In this document: in pieces, positions 1-8,177 of the stretch | How the letters are laid out: each line of letters starts with the position of its first letter | Position numbering within the stretch: the stretch's first letter is position 1 | Assembly: GCA_964644695.1 (NCBI GenBank) | Contig: CAZXWN010000001.1 | Span: forward strand, 124,001-188,000 | DNA: 64,000 bases | Direction of reading: 5' to 3' | Origin: CAZXWN01 sp964644695 [NCBI: uncultured bacterium] | Lineage (GTDB): Bacteria; UBP4; UBA4092 | Notes under the pieces: model-generated | Told to the model about the DNA's origin: nothing | What the model saw: the letters and a program-made list of their open reading frames with translations, nothing else | Databases searched by the model: none | Position numbers and translations under genes: made by a program

Positions 1-216
1 ATTGGGACCTCATATGCTGGTCAGCGGGGTGATATATTCCCTCGTGGTGGATTTGGTCATACAGGCTGGACAGGTACTTCTGTTTGGGTGGATCCTACCT
101 CACAGACCTTTATTGTGTTGCTGACAAATCGAGTTCATCCTGATGGAAAAGGTGACGCGGGAAGAGTTCGTGCATTAGTAAGTAATATCGTTGCATCTTC
201 AATTATGGATGAATAA
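1..216 (+). CDS. Serine hydrolase (beta-lactamase/PBP4-like family), C-terminal fragment
   Basis: The window opens inside this gene, and only the last 71 codons plus TAA are present. The fragment contains FGHTGWTGTS followed by VWVDP and IVLLTNRVHP. This is the C-terminal signature of class C beta-lactamase-like serine hydrolases (Pfam Beta-lactamase, PF00144), where the HTGxTG segment takes the place of the KTG box and the LLTNR strand borders the active site. The nucleophile motif SxxK lies upstream of the window, so activity cannot be judged. Related proteins are periplasmic esterases, D-amino-acid peptidases or beta-N-acetylhexosaminidase partners; I cannot choose between these. The reading frame is open from base 1. 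Confidence 0.85.
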   Translation: MGTSYAGQRGDIFPRGGFGHTGWTGTSVWVDPTSQTFIVLLTNRVHPDGKGDAGRVRALVSNIVASSIMDE

Positions 217-289
217 GTCATCTATAAGTCTTTTTTATGATTATAATGAGAATATGAATTGTGTGTGATAACTCTAAGGAGGCTTTAAG

Positions 290-871
290 ATGGAACACAA
301 GTTACCAGAACTACCTTACTCAAAAGATGCATTAGTACCTTACATCTCTGCGGAAACAATTGAGTATCATTATGGGAAACATCATGCTACCTATGTTGCC
401 AACCTTAATAAATTAATACCCGGAACTGAATTTGAAAATATGTCATTAGATGAGATTGTTATGAAATCCAGTGGGGGTATTTTTAACAACGCTGCACAGG
501 TTTGGAACCATTCATTTTATTGGAATTGCCTGACTCCCAATAAAGGAGCCAATCCGATTGGACCCCTTTCTGAAGCTATCAATAAAGCTTTTGGTTCATT
601 TGATATCTTTAGGGAAAAGTTTTCATTAGCAGCGATAGGTACTTTTGGATCGGGCTGGGCCTGGTTGGTTAAGAATGTTGATGGTAGTTTGGAGATTGTC
701 AGTACTTCGAATGCAGCCACTCCTTTGCGGGATGGAAAAGTGCCATTATTAACCTGTGATGTTTGGGAACATGCTTATTACATTGATTATCGAAATGCAC
801 GGCCCAAATATGTTGAGAATTTCTGGAATTTGGTGAATTGGGACTTTGTCGCTGCAAACTTTGCAAAATAA
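290..871 (+). CDS. sodB: Iron superoxide dismutase
   Basis: Dismutates superoxide to oxygen and hydrogen peroxide in the cytoplasm. The 193-residue length is normal for the Fe/Mn family. The four metal ligands are visible as His27 (EYHYGKHH), His74 (VWNHSFYW), Asp157 and His161 (DVWEHAYY). Gln70 just before the second ligand and the FGSGWAWLV stretch are the pattern usual for iron-type rather than manganese-type enzymes. The start is supported by AAGGAGG seven bases upstream. A TATAAT at 242-247 may be its -10 box, but no clear -35 is visible. A strong hairpin follows, so it is probably monocistronic. Its presence suggests a facultative anaerobe or microaerophile rather than a strict anaerobe without oxygen defence. 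Confidence 0.96.
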   Translation: MEHKLPELPYSKDALVPYISAETIEYHYGKHHATYVANLNKLIPGTEFENMSLDEIVMKSSGGIFNNAAQVWNHSFYWNCLTPNKGANPIGPLSEAINKAFGSFDIFREKFSLAAIGTFGSGWAWLVKNVDGSLEIVSTSNAATPLRDGKVPLLTCDVWEHAYYIDYRNARPKYVENFWNLVNWDFVAANFAK

Positions 872-886
872 AACTGGATTAAAAAT

Positions 887-924
887 AAAAGCTCCTGTTC
901 TTGTCATGAACAGGAGCTTTTTAT
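887..924. terminator. Bidirectional intrinsic terminator between sodB and galT
   Basis: A 13-bp stem (AAAGCTCCTGTTC pairing with GAACAGGAGCTTT) has a seven-base loop, with A-runs on the left and T-runs on the right. It lies between two convergent genes and can serve both. Confidence 0.85.
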
Positions 925-935
925 CTTTGAATTAA

Positions 936-1997
936 TTATCCAGCAATAATAGCTGATCTGTCTGGGGCATGTTCCTCGGGTGGTTTTGTGTCTTCTCTTT
1001 CGATGACGACATCCCGGAGGCATTGAGCTGCATGTTCTGGTGGCGTGGGATTAATATAAAACCCCGTTCCCCATTCAAATCCGGCGACTTTTGTAAGTTT
1101 TGGCATAATTTCCATATGCCAGTGATAAGTGGGCGATTCTGATGTATCACAGGGTGAACAATGAATGATGTAGTTATAAGGTGGGTCTTCCAATGTAGTA
1201 TGAAGTCGTTTCAGAGTTGACTTCAATATTTGAGCAAAATCAACCACATCAGACTTTTTTAGATTTTCGATGGAAGACGAATGTCTTTTCGGCATAATCC
1301 AAGTTTCAAATGGAAAACGAGAGGCAAATGGACAGAAGGACAGAAACTCACTGTTCTCCTCAACCAGGCGCACTTTAGATAGGCGTTCCTGGGTGATGAT
1401 GTCACAGAACACACAACGATCCCTGTAGTCATAATACCGCTTAGAACCTTCCATTTCTTCAATAGCACGTTTGGGAATAATTGGAGTGGCGATAATTTGA
1501 CTATGGGTATGTTCCATGGATGCGCCTGCGGCACTGCCATGGTTTTTAAATATCACAATATATTTGAATCGACTGTCTTTTTTTAAATCGATATACCGGT
1601 CTCGGTAAGCCCAGATTACTTCTTGAATATGTTTATCATCCAAATCTGCCAGATGTGCATTATGATCTGGAGACTCAATAACTACCTCATGAGCACCAAT
1701 CCCGTTCATTCGATCATAGATGCCTTCCCCTTGTTTATTTAACTCTCCTTCGATTTGCAAGGCGGGAAATTTGTTGGGAACAACCCGGGTCCACCACCCA
1801 GGGGAGTTAGGGTAGGTGCCAGCTTCCCGATATGAAAGTACTTCTGGAGGAGTCTTATCTTCATTGCCATAACAGAAAGGGCAGAAGCCGCTTTTCTTGA
1901 AAGCGGTTTCCTTTCCGAAATCACTGGGTTTTTTACCGCGTTCGGTTGCAATAATTACCCAACGACCTACTATCGGATCTTTTCTTAATTCAGGCAC
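936..1997 (-). CDS. galT: Galactose-1-phosphate uridylyltransferase
   Basis: Transfers UMP from UDP-glucose to galactose-1-phosphate in the Leloir pathway. The 353-residue protein has the N-terminal metal-site motif CPFC (Cys39, Cys42) and the active-site HxHxQ triad as HTHSQ, with His165 as the expected uridylylated nucleophile. It also has CVFCDI and YHWHMEIMP in the C-terminal half; this is the two-HIT-domain layout of the family. The start is GTG, with GGAGG seven bases upstream; an overlapping ATG is out of frame and hits a stop at once. No galK or galE lies next to it, so it appears unlinked from the rest of the pathway. An ADP-glucose-phosphate adenylyltransferase role is an alternative within this family, but the motif layout fits GalT well. 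Confidence 0.93.
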   Translation of the reverse strand: MPELRKDPIVGRWVIIATERGKKPSDFGKETAFKKSGFCPFCYGNEDKTPPEVLSYREAGTYPNSPGWWTRVVPNKFPALQIEGELNKQGEGIYDRMNGIGAHEVVIESPDHNAHLADLDDKHIQEVIWAYRDRYIDLKKDSRFKYIVIFKNHGSAAGASMEHTHSQIIATPIIPKRAIEEMEGSKRYYDYRDRCVFCDIITQERLSKVRLVEENSEFLSFCPFASRFPFETWIMPKRHSSSIENLKKSDVVDFAQILKSTLKRLHTTLEDPPYNYIIHCSPCDTSESPTYHWHMEIMPKLTKVAGFEWGTGFYINPTPPEHAAQCLRDVVIEREDTKPPEEHAPDRSAIIAG

Positions 1998-2124
1998 TCA
2001 TTATCCTCCGATAAAACACATCATCACAAGAGTTTTTATAGATAATAAAACCCCGTTACTTTCTATAATATCGCAAAAATATACTTATCGTCACTTCACA
2101 TATACAAGAGGGCAAAGTGATTGA

Positions 2125-2469
2125 TTATCTTCTTCGTCTTGATTTTGAAGTGGTCTTTTTGGAACTCGTGGTTCGTTTGGGAGTAGATACTTTCGTTGCT
2201 TTAGGTTTTGTTTCTAATGTTTTAATATTTGCCTTGGCCTGATTAAGTTGTTGAGTTAGCTCAGCATTTTCTTTTTTAAGTGTATCTACTTGAGTTTGGA
2301 GGTTGGTAACATCATCTTTTTGATCGGCAATGGTTCCAATCTCATCCTTAACTTTACTCAGTTCTGTTCTTAGTCGAATATTCTGTGCGGCAAAGGCAAT
2401 GGTTAACAGTAAAGACATTACGACGACTATTAATAAAAGCCAGGAAGCTATTCCAAATTGTGTTCTCAT
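2125..2469 (-). CDS. Small membrane-anchored coiled-coil protein with basic tail
   Basis: I do not recognise a family. The 114 residues fall into three parts. Residues about 7-28 form one hydrophobic helix. Residues about 30-85 are a heptad-rich coiled coil (LRTELSKVKDEIG, LQTQVDTLKKENAELTQQL). The last 30 residues are rich in Lys, Thr and Ser and end in SRRRR. The layout resembles FtsL/FtsB-like or LapA-like anchored coiled coils, but no diagnostic motif is present. The start has AGAGGAAAG eight bases upstream. It stands alone between galT and a divergent small gene. The basic tail could bind nucleic acid or acidic lipids; this is inference. Confidence 0.75.
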   Translation of the reverse strand: MRTQFGIASWLLLIVVVMSLLLTIAFAAQNIRLRTELSKVKDEIGTIADQKDDVTNLQTQVDTLKKENAELTQQLNQAKANIKTLETKPKATKVSTPKRTTSSKKTTSKSRRRR

Positions 2470-2714
2470 GTTTCTTTCCTCTAAATAATTACAACATCTT
2501 TTTACTGTATATATTCCTGTTTTCCTGGGGTGGTGTCAAATCAATCATTGCAAGCAAGGGATTTGATGTTTTGACACAAACAAGGATAACTCTGTGTGTT
2601 CCATGACACAACTTAAATCAATTAGACTGATTAATTTCTTTGTTATATAAATGTAAATCATTGATAAATATGATGATAGCATGTTATTTTAAATATTGGT
2701 ACGATAATTGCTTC

Positions 2715-2744
2715 TATAATAAATGTCCTTATGAGGACAAGGAG
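2715..2744 (+). promoter_or_regulatory. -10 box and leader hairpin before the 45-aa peptide gene
   Basis: A perfect TATAAT at 2715-2720 is followed by a short stem-loop, TGTCCT / AGGACA (2724-2739), that abuts the GGAG at 2741-2744. There is no good -35 at 17 bp. The hairpin would form at the very 5' end of the transcript and could stabilise the mRNA or affect ribosome access. Its closeness to the -10 makes it part of the leader, not an operator. Confidence 0.4.
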
Positions 2745-2757
2745 ATAATAAGAAACA

Positions 2758-2895
2758 ATGATACAGATTACTGAAGCCATCATCGTATTAGGACTGACCA
2801 GCATGTTGGCATTGACCGTGGCAAGATATTCACTGAATGCTGTACTTTATACAATGCATTACTTCCTGGTCAAAAATAGTCTCAAAAAGCGTTAA
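2758..2895 (+). CDS. 45-residue single-span membrane peptide
   Basis: This is a short ORF (ATG to TAA) encoding a peptide that begins MIQITEAIIVLGLTSMLALT and ends in KNSLKKR. Residues about 7-23 are hydrophobic and a second amphipathic stretch (LNAVLYTMHYFLV) follows before a basic C-terminus, so a membrane location is likely. Supporting features are a GGAG upstream, with a rather long 13-base spacing, a TATAAT box before it and a strong terminator 33 bases after the stop. Together these make a complete small transcription unit. I recognise no family. A type I toxin peptide or a small membrane-protein regulator are the usual roles for such genes, but nothing here decides. If it is not translated, the same unit could encode a small RNA. 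Confidence 0.55.
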   Translation: MIQITEAIIVLGLTSMLALTVARYSLNAVLYTMHYFLVKNSLKKR

Positions 2896-2927
2896 CAAAC
2901 AAGAAATCCTGATTAACCCTAAACGGG

Positions 2928-2962
2928 CCGCATCTTTCATGTTAAAGATGCGGATTTTTTTT
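2928..2962 (+). terminator. Strong intrinsic terminator
   Basis: A 10-bp stem CCGCATCTTT / AAAGATGCGG with a six-base loop is followed by a run of eight Ts. It closes the small transcription unit beginning near 2725. Confidence 0.9.
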
Positions 2963-2994
2963 GTCTTAAAATAAATAGTATTTTAGAATATTAG

Positions 2995-3024
2995 TTGACA
3001 AGATTATAGTTACATCGATATACT
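2995..3024 (+). promoter_or_regulatory. Sigma-70-type promoter for the MerR-like regulator
   Basis: A perfect TTGACA is followed after 18 bases by TATACT. Transcription would start near 3031, giving a leader of only about 11 nt before the ATG. Confidence 0.75.
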
Positions 3025-3041
3025 TCACCTATTACTTAAAG

Positions 3042-3419
3042 ATGGATTTGGGAATGCAGGACGACAAAATTAAAATACCCAATAAGTTGTATTTCGACAT
3101 AAGTGAGGTCAGTGAACTCACGGGTGTGAAACCTTATGTTCTTCGATATTGGGAGAGTGAGTTTACTCAGTTAAAGCCTACCAAAACATCCAAGGGACAG
3201 CGGAAGTATAAAAAGAAAGATATTGAAAAAATACTGGAGATCAAAGAGCTTCTCCGAGACGAGAATTACACAATTGCTGGCGCACGCAAGAAACTGACCC
3301 AGAAACAGACAGAACAAGTGCGAAAACCGGATTTATATTCTATTATTGAGGATGCGAAAAAAGAATTGTATTCACTCCGGGATATGTTAAGCCGACCTGT
3401 CCAACCACGCAGAAAATAA
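3042..3419 (+). CDS. MerR-family transcriptional regulator
   Basis: DNA-binding regulator of 125 residues. The N-terminal winged helix-turn-helix has the MerR signature: YFDISEVSELTGVKPYVLRYWE (about residues 14-35), then the GQRKYKKKDIEKILEIKELL wing and helix. A short helical C-terminal tail replaces a ligand-binding domain, so this belongs to the compact MerR-like group with no obvious effector or metal-binding cysteines. A good promoter lies just upstream, but no strong Shine-Dalgarno is seen before either Met1 or Met5, so the exact start is uncertain. It is monocistronic, and its target is unknown. Similar short proteins are often found near ihf and pheT in proteobacteria; that context is absent here. 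Confidence 0.85.
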   Translation: MDLGMQDDKIKIPNKLYFDISEVSELTGVKPYVLRYWESEFTQLKPTKTSKGQRKYKKKDIEKILEIKELLRDENYTIAGARKKLTQKQTEQVRKPDLYSIIEDAKKELYSLRDMLSRPVQPRRK

Positions 3420-3500
3420 AAGTATCTATTATTTTCTTCTATTTATACTCTAACCTCTTCTGTTAGCAATAAATTACCTGTTCAAAAAGGATTTGATTGA

Positions 3501-3540
3501 ATATCGAACGAGATGGATCTTGTTCGATGCTTCTTCGAAT
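3501..3540. repeat. Palindromic intergenic repeat, family B, copy 1
   Basis: The inverted repeat TCGAACGAGAT-GG-ATCTTGTTCGA has one G-T wobble and is followed by CTTCTTCGAA. It matches the element at 34901-34937 across both the palindrome and the trailing CT-TTCGAA. It lies in the 370-base gap between the MerR-like gene and aroC; the rest of that gap holds only the tRNA gene. Confidence 0.7.
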
Positions 3541-3659
3541 CACGTTCGTTCATACTCAGCATACTATTCTTCGTTAAGACTAAGATGAGAAATAACTGAA
3601 AACGATTTATATATAGTTTGGGTAGGATAAAGCGAAGATTTGTGGCATTTGGGAGTAAA

Positions 3660-3738
3660 TGGTCGGGGCGAGCCGATTCGAACGGCCGACCTCTCGCACC
3701 CCAAGCGAGTGCGCTAAACCAGGCTGCGCTACGCCCCG
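3660..3738 (-). tRNA. tRNA-Pro (GGG)
   Basis: On the minus strand the acceptor arms CGGGGCG / CGCCCCG, the anticodon stem CTCGC/GCGAG around loop TTGGGGT, the T-arm GTTCGAATC and an encoded CCA end are all visible. The anticodon reads GGG. It lies downstream of aroC on the same strand and may be cotranscribed or have its own promoter. Confidence 0.93.
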
Positions 3739-3793
3739 AGTAATCATTTAGTTGAGATATATAATTTTAGATGAACACCCACCAAGTTGCAAG

Positions 3794-4984
3794 TTAATAA
3801 GCTGTTAATCTAGATTTTAAATAAGGGAATTTGGATTGATAATGAATCATGTTCTGCTTCATTTCAGAAACAGTGTCTTCTCCAAACTTTTCCTGAAGAG
3901 ATTTTACCAGCTCAATAGCCACCACTGCTTCCGCAATGACGGCTGCTGCCGGCGCTGCACAGACGTCTGAGCGTTCAACAGAGGCCTTTTCTGGAGACAT
4001 GGATGTGAGATTCACGGATTCCAATGCATACATCAATGTGGCAATGGGTTTCATGGCAGCTCTGATAATCAATCTTTCTCCATTTGTTACGCCACCTTCT
4101 AATCCACCCGCTCTGTTTGTTTTCCGATAAATTGTGCCGTTTTCGACATAAAGAGCATCATGGACCTGACTACCCGGTTTCCTTGCTCCATCAAAGCCCA
4201 TACCTATTTCAACCCCTTTGATTGCCTGGATACTCATAACGGCTTGAGCCAGTCGTCCATCCAGCTTTTTATCCCACTGAACATAAGACCCTAATCCGAC
4301 AGGAAGTCCTTCAGCAATCACTTCCAGGATACCTCCCAACGTATCCCCATTTCTTTTTGCTGTATCAACAGCAGCTTTCATGGAATCTTCAACTGAATTG
4401 TCAAAAACTCTAAAGGGAGAATTGTTAGTTTTTTCTTTAATGGTTGCTATGGATATATCTGATGGAATGGGTTTTGCAGTTATATCTCCCAGAGATACCA
4501 GATATCCGACTATTTCGATTCCTAATTCGTGAAGCAATGACTTTGCGACGGCTCCTACGGCTACTCTCATTGTAGTTTCTCGTGCACTTGAGCGTTCGAG
4601 CACATTTCTCGCATCATCAAACTCGTATTTGACCATTCCACCTAAATCGACATGCCCTGGTCTGGGTCTGGTTACTTTTTGAATGGAATCGTAATTATCC
4701 AAGGGTGTAATGGACATCTTCTCTGTCCAGTTTTGCCAATCTTTGTTAACGACAACTAATGTGACCGGGCTTCCCAGTGTTTTCCCAAATCGTACCCCTG
4801 AGGTGATTTCTACCTGATCCGTTTCAATCTTCATTCTTCCACCACGACCGTATCCCTGCTGTCGGCGGTAAAGATCTTCATTTATTTGTTCTGCTGACAG
4901 GGGTAATCCTGCAGGAAGTCCTTCAATGATGGCAGATAGAGCTGGACCATGTGATTCGCCAGCGGTAAAGTATCGAATGGGCAT
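3794..4984 (-). CDS. aroC: Chorismate synthase
   Basis: Converts 5-enolpyruvylshikimate-3-phosphate to chorismate using reduced FMN, the last common step of aromatic amino acid synthesis. The 396-residue protein has the N-terminal FTAGESHGP signature, the YGRGGRMKIE segment, the GHVDLGGMVKY motif and the RSSARETTMRVAVG segment. All three PROSITE-type regions of the family are intact. The ATG has AGGGAGT upstream. It follows aroE on the same strand with a 12-base gap, forming a pilD-aroE-aroC operon. Confidence 0.97.
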   Translation of the reverse strand: MPIRYFTAGESHGPALSAIIEGLPAGLPLSAEQINEDLYRRQQGYGRGGRMKIETDQVEITSGVRFGKTLGSPVTLVVVNKDWQNWTEKMSITPLDNYDSIQKVTRPRPGHVDLGGMVKYEFDDARNVLERSSARETTMRVAVGAVAKSLLHELGIEIVGYLVSLGDITAKPIPSDISIATIKEKTNNSPFRVFDNSVEDSMKAAVDTAKRNGDTLGGILEVIAEGLPVGLGSYVQWDKKLDGRLAQAVMSIQAIKGVEIGMGFDGARKPGSQVHDALYVENGTIYRKTNRAGGLEGGVTNGERLIIRAAMKPIATLMYALESVNLTSMSPEKASVERSDVCAAPAAAVIAEAVVAIELVKSLQEKFGEDTVSEMKQNMIHYQSKFPYLKSRLTAY

Positions 4985-4996
4985 AAGTGTACTCCC

Positions 4997-5875
4997 TTAG
5001 TTTTTATGAACTCGGTTTAAATGATTTTCTATGGCTGTCCGCATCACTGCTAATGGGGGCATCACATTCAGCCAGATTTTAAATGAGGCGGCACCCTGGG
5101 CAATCAACATGGTCATCCCATTTGTGCAGGGACATCCTCGGTCTTTTGCTGCAGCCAATAATGGGGTAACAGATGGATTGTATATAAGATCGATGACCGA
5201 TAATTTTGAGTGTAACCAATCTGCTGGAATAGGTGTGGAATCTCCTGGTTTCATTCCAACGGGAGTGGCATTTACTAACAAATCAGCTTTTTTTACATAG
5301 GAAGACAGGGGTGTTAAATCTGGTCCGATTATATCCAATCGGATGGTCGGAAAAAACTGTTGAATTCGATACGCTAACTCGGTTAGTTTCTTTTCATTGC
5401 GTCCAGCAAGAGTAATGCTTTTGACTCCCCCCATGGCACATTCCGTTGCAACGGCCTTAGCGGCTCCACCTGCGCCAATAATGACGACATGGGCTCCTTC
5501 TAAGCTAAACGCTATATCTTCGTCTAGAGAGCGTTTAAAGCCCTCTCCATCGGTGTTGTATCCATGATATCGGTTCTCCGTCCAATGTAATGTATTGACG
5601 GACCCGACGATCGTAGCTCTTTTGGAAAGTTTTCCAATATAGGGAACGATGACTTCTTTGAAGGGAATGGTTACATTTACTCCAATAAAATGGACTGTAT
5701 GAATCCCAACGAGTGCTTCTGAAACTTTATCTAAGGGAACTTCCAGAGGAACATATACTGCATTTAGGCCCAGGTTTTGAAATGCAGCGTTGTGCATGAT
5801 AGGAGAATATGAATGACTGATGGGATTACCTATGACCCCAAATAAAGCGGTTGTACCGGTAATGCTTGAGATCAT
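4997..5875 (-). CDS. aroE: Shikimate dehydrogenase
   Basis: Reduces 3-dehydroshikimate to shikimate with NADPH. From the chosen ATG the protein is 292 residues. The N-terminal substrate domain has GNPISHSYSPIMHN, where the two serines bind shikimate. The catalytic-lysine motif NVTIPFKE and VNTLHW follow, then a Rossmann fold with GAGGAAKAV and the NADP-preferring AGRNEKK loop. The reading frame extends 21 codons upstream. I prefer the internal ATG because it overlaps the prepilin peptidase stop as ATGA and has GAGGA six bases before it, the arrangement expected for translational coupling. Confidence 0.95.
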   Translation of the reverse strand: MISSITGTTALFGVIGNPISHSYSPIMHNAAFQNLGLNAVYVPLEVPLDKVSEALVGIHTVHFIGVNVTIPFKEVIVPYIGKLSKRATIVGSVNTLHWTENRYHGYNTDGEGFKRSLDEDIAFSLEGAHVVIIGAGGAAKAVATECAMGGVKSITLAGRNEKKLTELAYRIQQFFPTIRLDIIGPDLTPLSSYVKKADLLVNATPVGMKPGDSTPIPADWLHSKLSVIDLIYNPSVTPLLAAAKDRGCPCTNGMTMLIAQGAASFKIWLNVMPPLAVMRTAIENHLNRVHKN

Positions 5876-6783
5876 GGCATTCCTCGGGGCCCATTTATCA
5901 TTGTGGAAACATCGGGGGTTAAAAGATTCAAATACCACTCAATTATCAGATGTCCCCACAAAATGGATATTAATGAACCAATTGCCAGAAATGGACCGAA
6001 AGGAATATAGTGTCCCGTTAATTCTGTCTCACTATCTTTTCGTTTCATAAGATATAGCTGGATGATTCCAACGATTGAACCAACCAATGACGAAATCATT
6101 AAAGCGAGAATGATTGGCATCCATCCTGTAAAAGCACCAACAAAAGCCAGAAGTTTTACATCGCCTCCCCCCATTGCTTCCTTTTTTAGAATTGCCTGGG
6201 CAATTAACCCGATGCCCCAGAGTATTCCTCCCCCGAGGAGTAATCCTAAAAATGAATCAACTAATGGTGCCCAAGTTTTAAAAACTGGGAATAGCAGATT
6301 GTTGGGATTCTCAACTGGGAATAATCCATTTGTGGTGGGTTTGAAGCATAGTATGACGGCTACGACCAATCCAAAAACAATCCCACTAAGTGATAACTCA
6401 TCAGGGATGATGAAATGATCCAAGTCAATAAAAGATATGGCAATCAACATACAGGTAACAATCGTAAAAACAAATGACGCCGCATTTGGCCCCTTAAACG
6501 CCCAGTTTACTACCAGGAAAAGTATTCCAGTCAATAATTCCACCAGAAAATATCGGGGTGAATATCCCGCTCCGCAATGGCGACATTTGCCTCGTAGGAT
6601 TATGTAACTTAACAGGGGGATATTGTCATACCACTCAATCATCTTCTGACACTTAAAACAATGTGAACGAGGGGTGACTATGGAGAGTCCTTCCGGCATT
6701 CGGTATATTACAACATTCAAAAAGCTGCCGATACAAATTCCAAGTATGAATAATATGATTATAATTGACATAAGTAATACCAT
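5872..6783 (-). CDS. pilD: Prepilin peptidase / N-methyltransferase (type IV pilin or type II secretion)
   Basis: Inner-membrane aspartic protease (family A24) that cleaves and N-methylates type IV prepilins and pseudopilins. The 303 residues contain the cytoplasmic zinc-binding loop with two CxxC pairs (CFKC and CRHC), a feature of the bifunctional methylating form. They also contain several transmembrane helices and both catalytic aspartate motifs: FIDLDHFIIPDE and MGGGDVKLL (the GxGD site). No pilin, GspE or pilus assembly gene lies in the window, so its substrates are encoded elsewhere. It heads an operon with aroE and aroC. AAGG lies six bases before the start. Confidence 0.95.
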   Translation of the reverse strand: MVLLMSIIIILFILGICIGSFLNVVIYRMPEGLSIVTPRSHCFKCQKMIEWYDNIPLLSYIILRGKCRHCGAGYSPRYFLVELLTGILFLVVNWAFKGPNAASFVFTIVTCMLIAISFIDLDHFIIPDELSLSGIVFGLVVAVILCFKPTTNGLFPVENPNNLLFPVFKTWAPLVDSFLGLLLGGGILWGIGLIAQAILKKEAMGGGDVKLLAFVGAFTGWMPIILALMISSLVGSIVGIIQLYLMKRKDSETELTGHYIPFGPFLAIGSLISILWGHLIIEWYLNLLTPDVSTMINGPRGMP

Positions 6784-6853
6784 TTAACCTTAAATTGCAG
6801 TCATTTGGCAAGGTATAGTACCTTTCCATGTTCATATTTTACCTTAAATTTCA

Positions 6854-6883
6854 TTGACTCTATTAAATAACACCTGCTACGAT
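6854..6883 (+). promoter_or_regulatory. Putative promoter directly before the GH125-like gene
   Basis: TTGACT, an 18-base spacer, then TACGAT. The predicted transcription start falls within a few bases of the ATG at 6892 and there is no Shine-Dalgarno, so the mRNA may be leaderless. Confidence 0.55.
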
Positions 6884-6891
6884 GAATTACT

Positions 6892-8160
6892 ATGTCTGAA
6901 CCTATTTATTCTCCTAAAATTGATGTTGTTTTGAAACAAATTGCTCTTCAGGACCCCATATTGAAGGCTATGTTTTGCAGTGCTCTTGAACAAATATGGA
7001 CACAGTCTCTGCGTTTATTATCGGATGGTCGAGTTCAGGTAACCAGTACTGTTTCGAATCAGATGAGTATCCGAGATACTGTTCGGATTCTTCAGCCTTT
7101 GTGTTTAATATGTCGTGATGATGCTGCTTTACAGCAGGTGGTAAGAGGTGGGTTGACATCTCTTTTCCAGATGATCTTATCGGATGCGTATGCTAATCAA
7201 TTCCACCTGGATTCCATACAAGAGGGTAGTGACAAATTATTAGGTGCCGTCCCTCGGCCTGTTTGTCGTGAGTTTGCTCTCGATGCTTTATTAGCTCCGG
7301 TTCAACTGTTGGGTACATACTGGATGACAACCGGTGATGAATCGGTTTTTAATGAAACGACCCATGCGGCCCTTTCAACTATTATTGACATTCTTCGTAG
7401 TGAACAAAAACATAATGAATTATCCTCCTATGATTTGTTGCAGGAATTAGAAGGGACCCTGTTACCGGGACAAAAACCTGAAATCAATCCAGTTGGTGAT
7501 ACCGGAATGATTTGGTCAGCGTATCGACCGGATGGAACTTTATGTAAATATAACTATAATATTCCGGTCCAAATGATGGTTTCTGTAACATTAAGCTTAC
7601 TCATCGAAATCTTTCGTGATGTTTATTCGGAATTGGATTTAGCAGATGAATTAGCTGAATTACAAAGTGATGTTAATTTAGGAATTGAACGATTTGGTAT
7701 TGTCGAAAATCCACAAACTGGTTTGATGTATATTTATGAAACTGATGGGTTAGGGAACTATCTTGTCAGTGACAGCCCTGTATATCCAAGTTTGATCTCG
7801 GCACCTTTTATCGGGTTTTTGGATTCAGATTCAGAAACATATCAAAATACCCGACAGTATGTCTTATCTCAATCTAATCCGGATTATCGTAAAGGTGTCA
7901 GTGTTGAAGGAATTCAAGAAACCGGCCAAAAAACATCTAAGATATCTATGGAATCCTTGATACAAAGAGCGCTGGTCAGTGATAATCCTCTCGAAACTCA
8001 AGTTTTAATTCAACAGTTTAAGAAATACAGGACTAGTAATCATTTGCTTCCTCAGTATATAGCTCCGAATGGGGATGTGGCTCCGGACTCCATCACGTCA
8101 TCTGTTATTAATGCCTTATTCCTTGAATTAGTTTTGACTCAACTGGCTGGCTCTTATTAA
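6892..8160 (+). CDS. GH125 (DUF1237)-like protein, probably catalytically altered
   Basis: The 422-residue layout tracks the GH125 exo-alpha-1,6-mannosidase family ((alpha/alpha)6 barrel) from end to end. RDTVRILQPLC and LSDAYANQF match the family's WLRDS...DPYANAF region. TGMIWSAYRPDGTLC matches TGMTWSGFRPSDDAC. DGLGNYLVSDSPVYPSLIS matches the DGxGN...MDDANVPSLLS block, and QNTRQYVLS is also shared. These comparisons are from memory of the family. The acidic pair of the RPSDD motif reads PDGT here, and the C-terminal MHESF segment carrying the catalytic base appears as LLPQY, so both catalytic positions look changed. No signal peptide is present, so it is cytoplasmic. It could be a pseudoenzyme, a sugar-binding protein or an enzyme with a new specificity. 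Confidence 0.7.
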   Translation: MSEPIYSPKIDVVLKQIALQDPILKAMFCSALEQIWTQSLRLLSDGRVQVTSTVSNQMSIRDTVRILQPLCLICRDDAALQQVVRGGLTSLFQMILSDAYANQFHLDSIQEGSDKLLGAVPRPVCREFALDALLAPVQLLGTYWMTTGDESVFNETTHAALSTIIDILRSEQKHNELSSYDLLQELEGTLLPGQKPEINPVGDTGMIWSAYRPDGTLCKYNYNIPVQMMVSVTLSLLIEIFRDVYSELDLADELAELQSDVNLGIERFGIVENPQTGLMYIYETDGLGNYLVSDSPVYPSLISAPFIGFLDSDSETYQNTRQYVLSQSNPDYRKGVSVEGIQETGQKTSKISMESLIQRALVSDNPLETQVLIQQFKKYRTSNHLLPQYIAPNGDVAPDSITSSVINALFLELVLTQLAGSY

Positions 8161-8177
8161 GATAATGAGCTGATATT

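Noticed and set aside
1897-2124. 75-codon open frame between galT and the coiled-coil gene
   Set aside because: Half overlaps galT on the other strand and there is no Shine-Dalgarno. The intergenic part looks like normal upstream sequence of galT.
4997-5938. Longest possible aroE frame (313 codons)
   Set aside because: The extra 21 codons overlap pilD and lack a ribosome site. The internal ATG at the ATGA overlap has a proper one and fits the family length.
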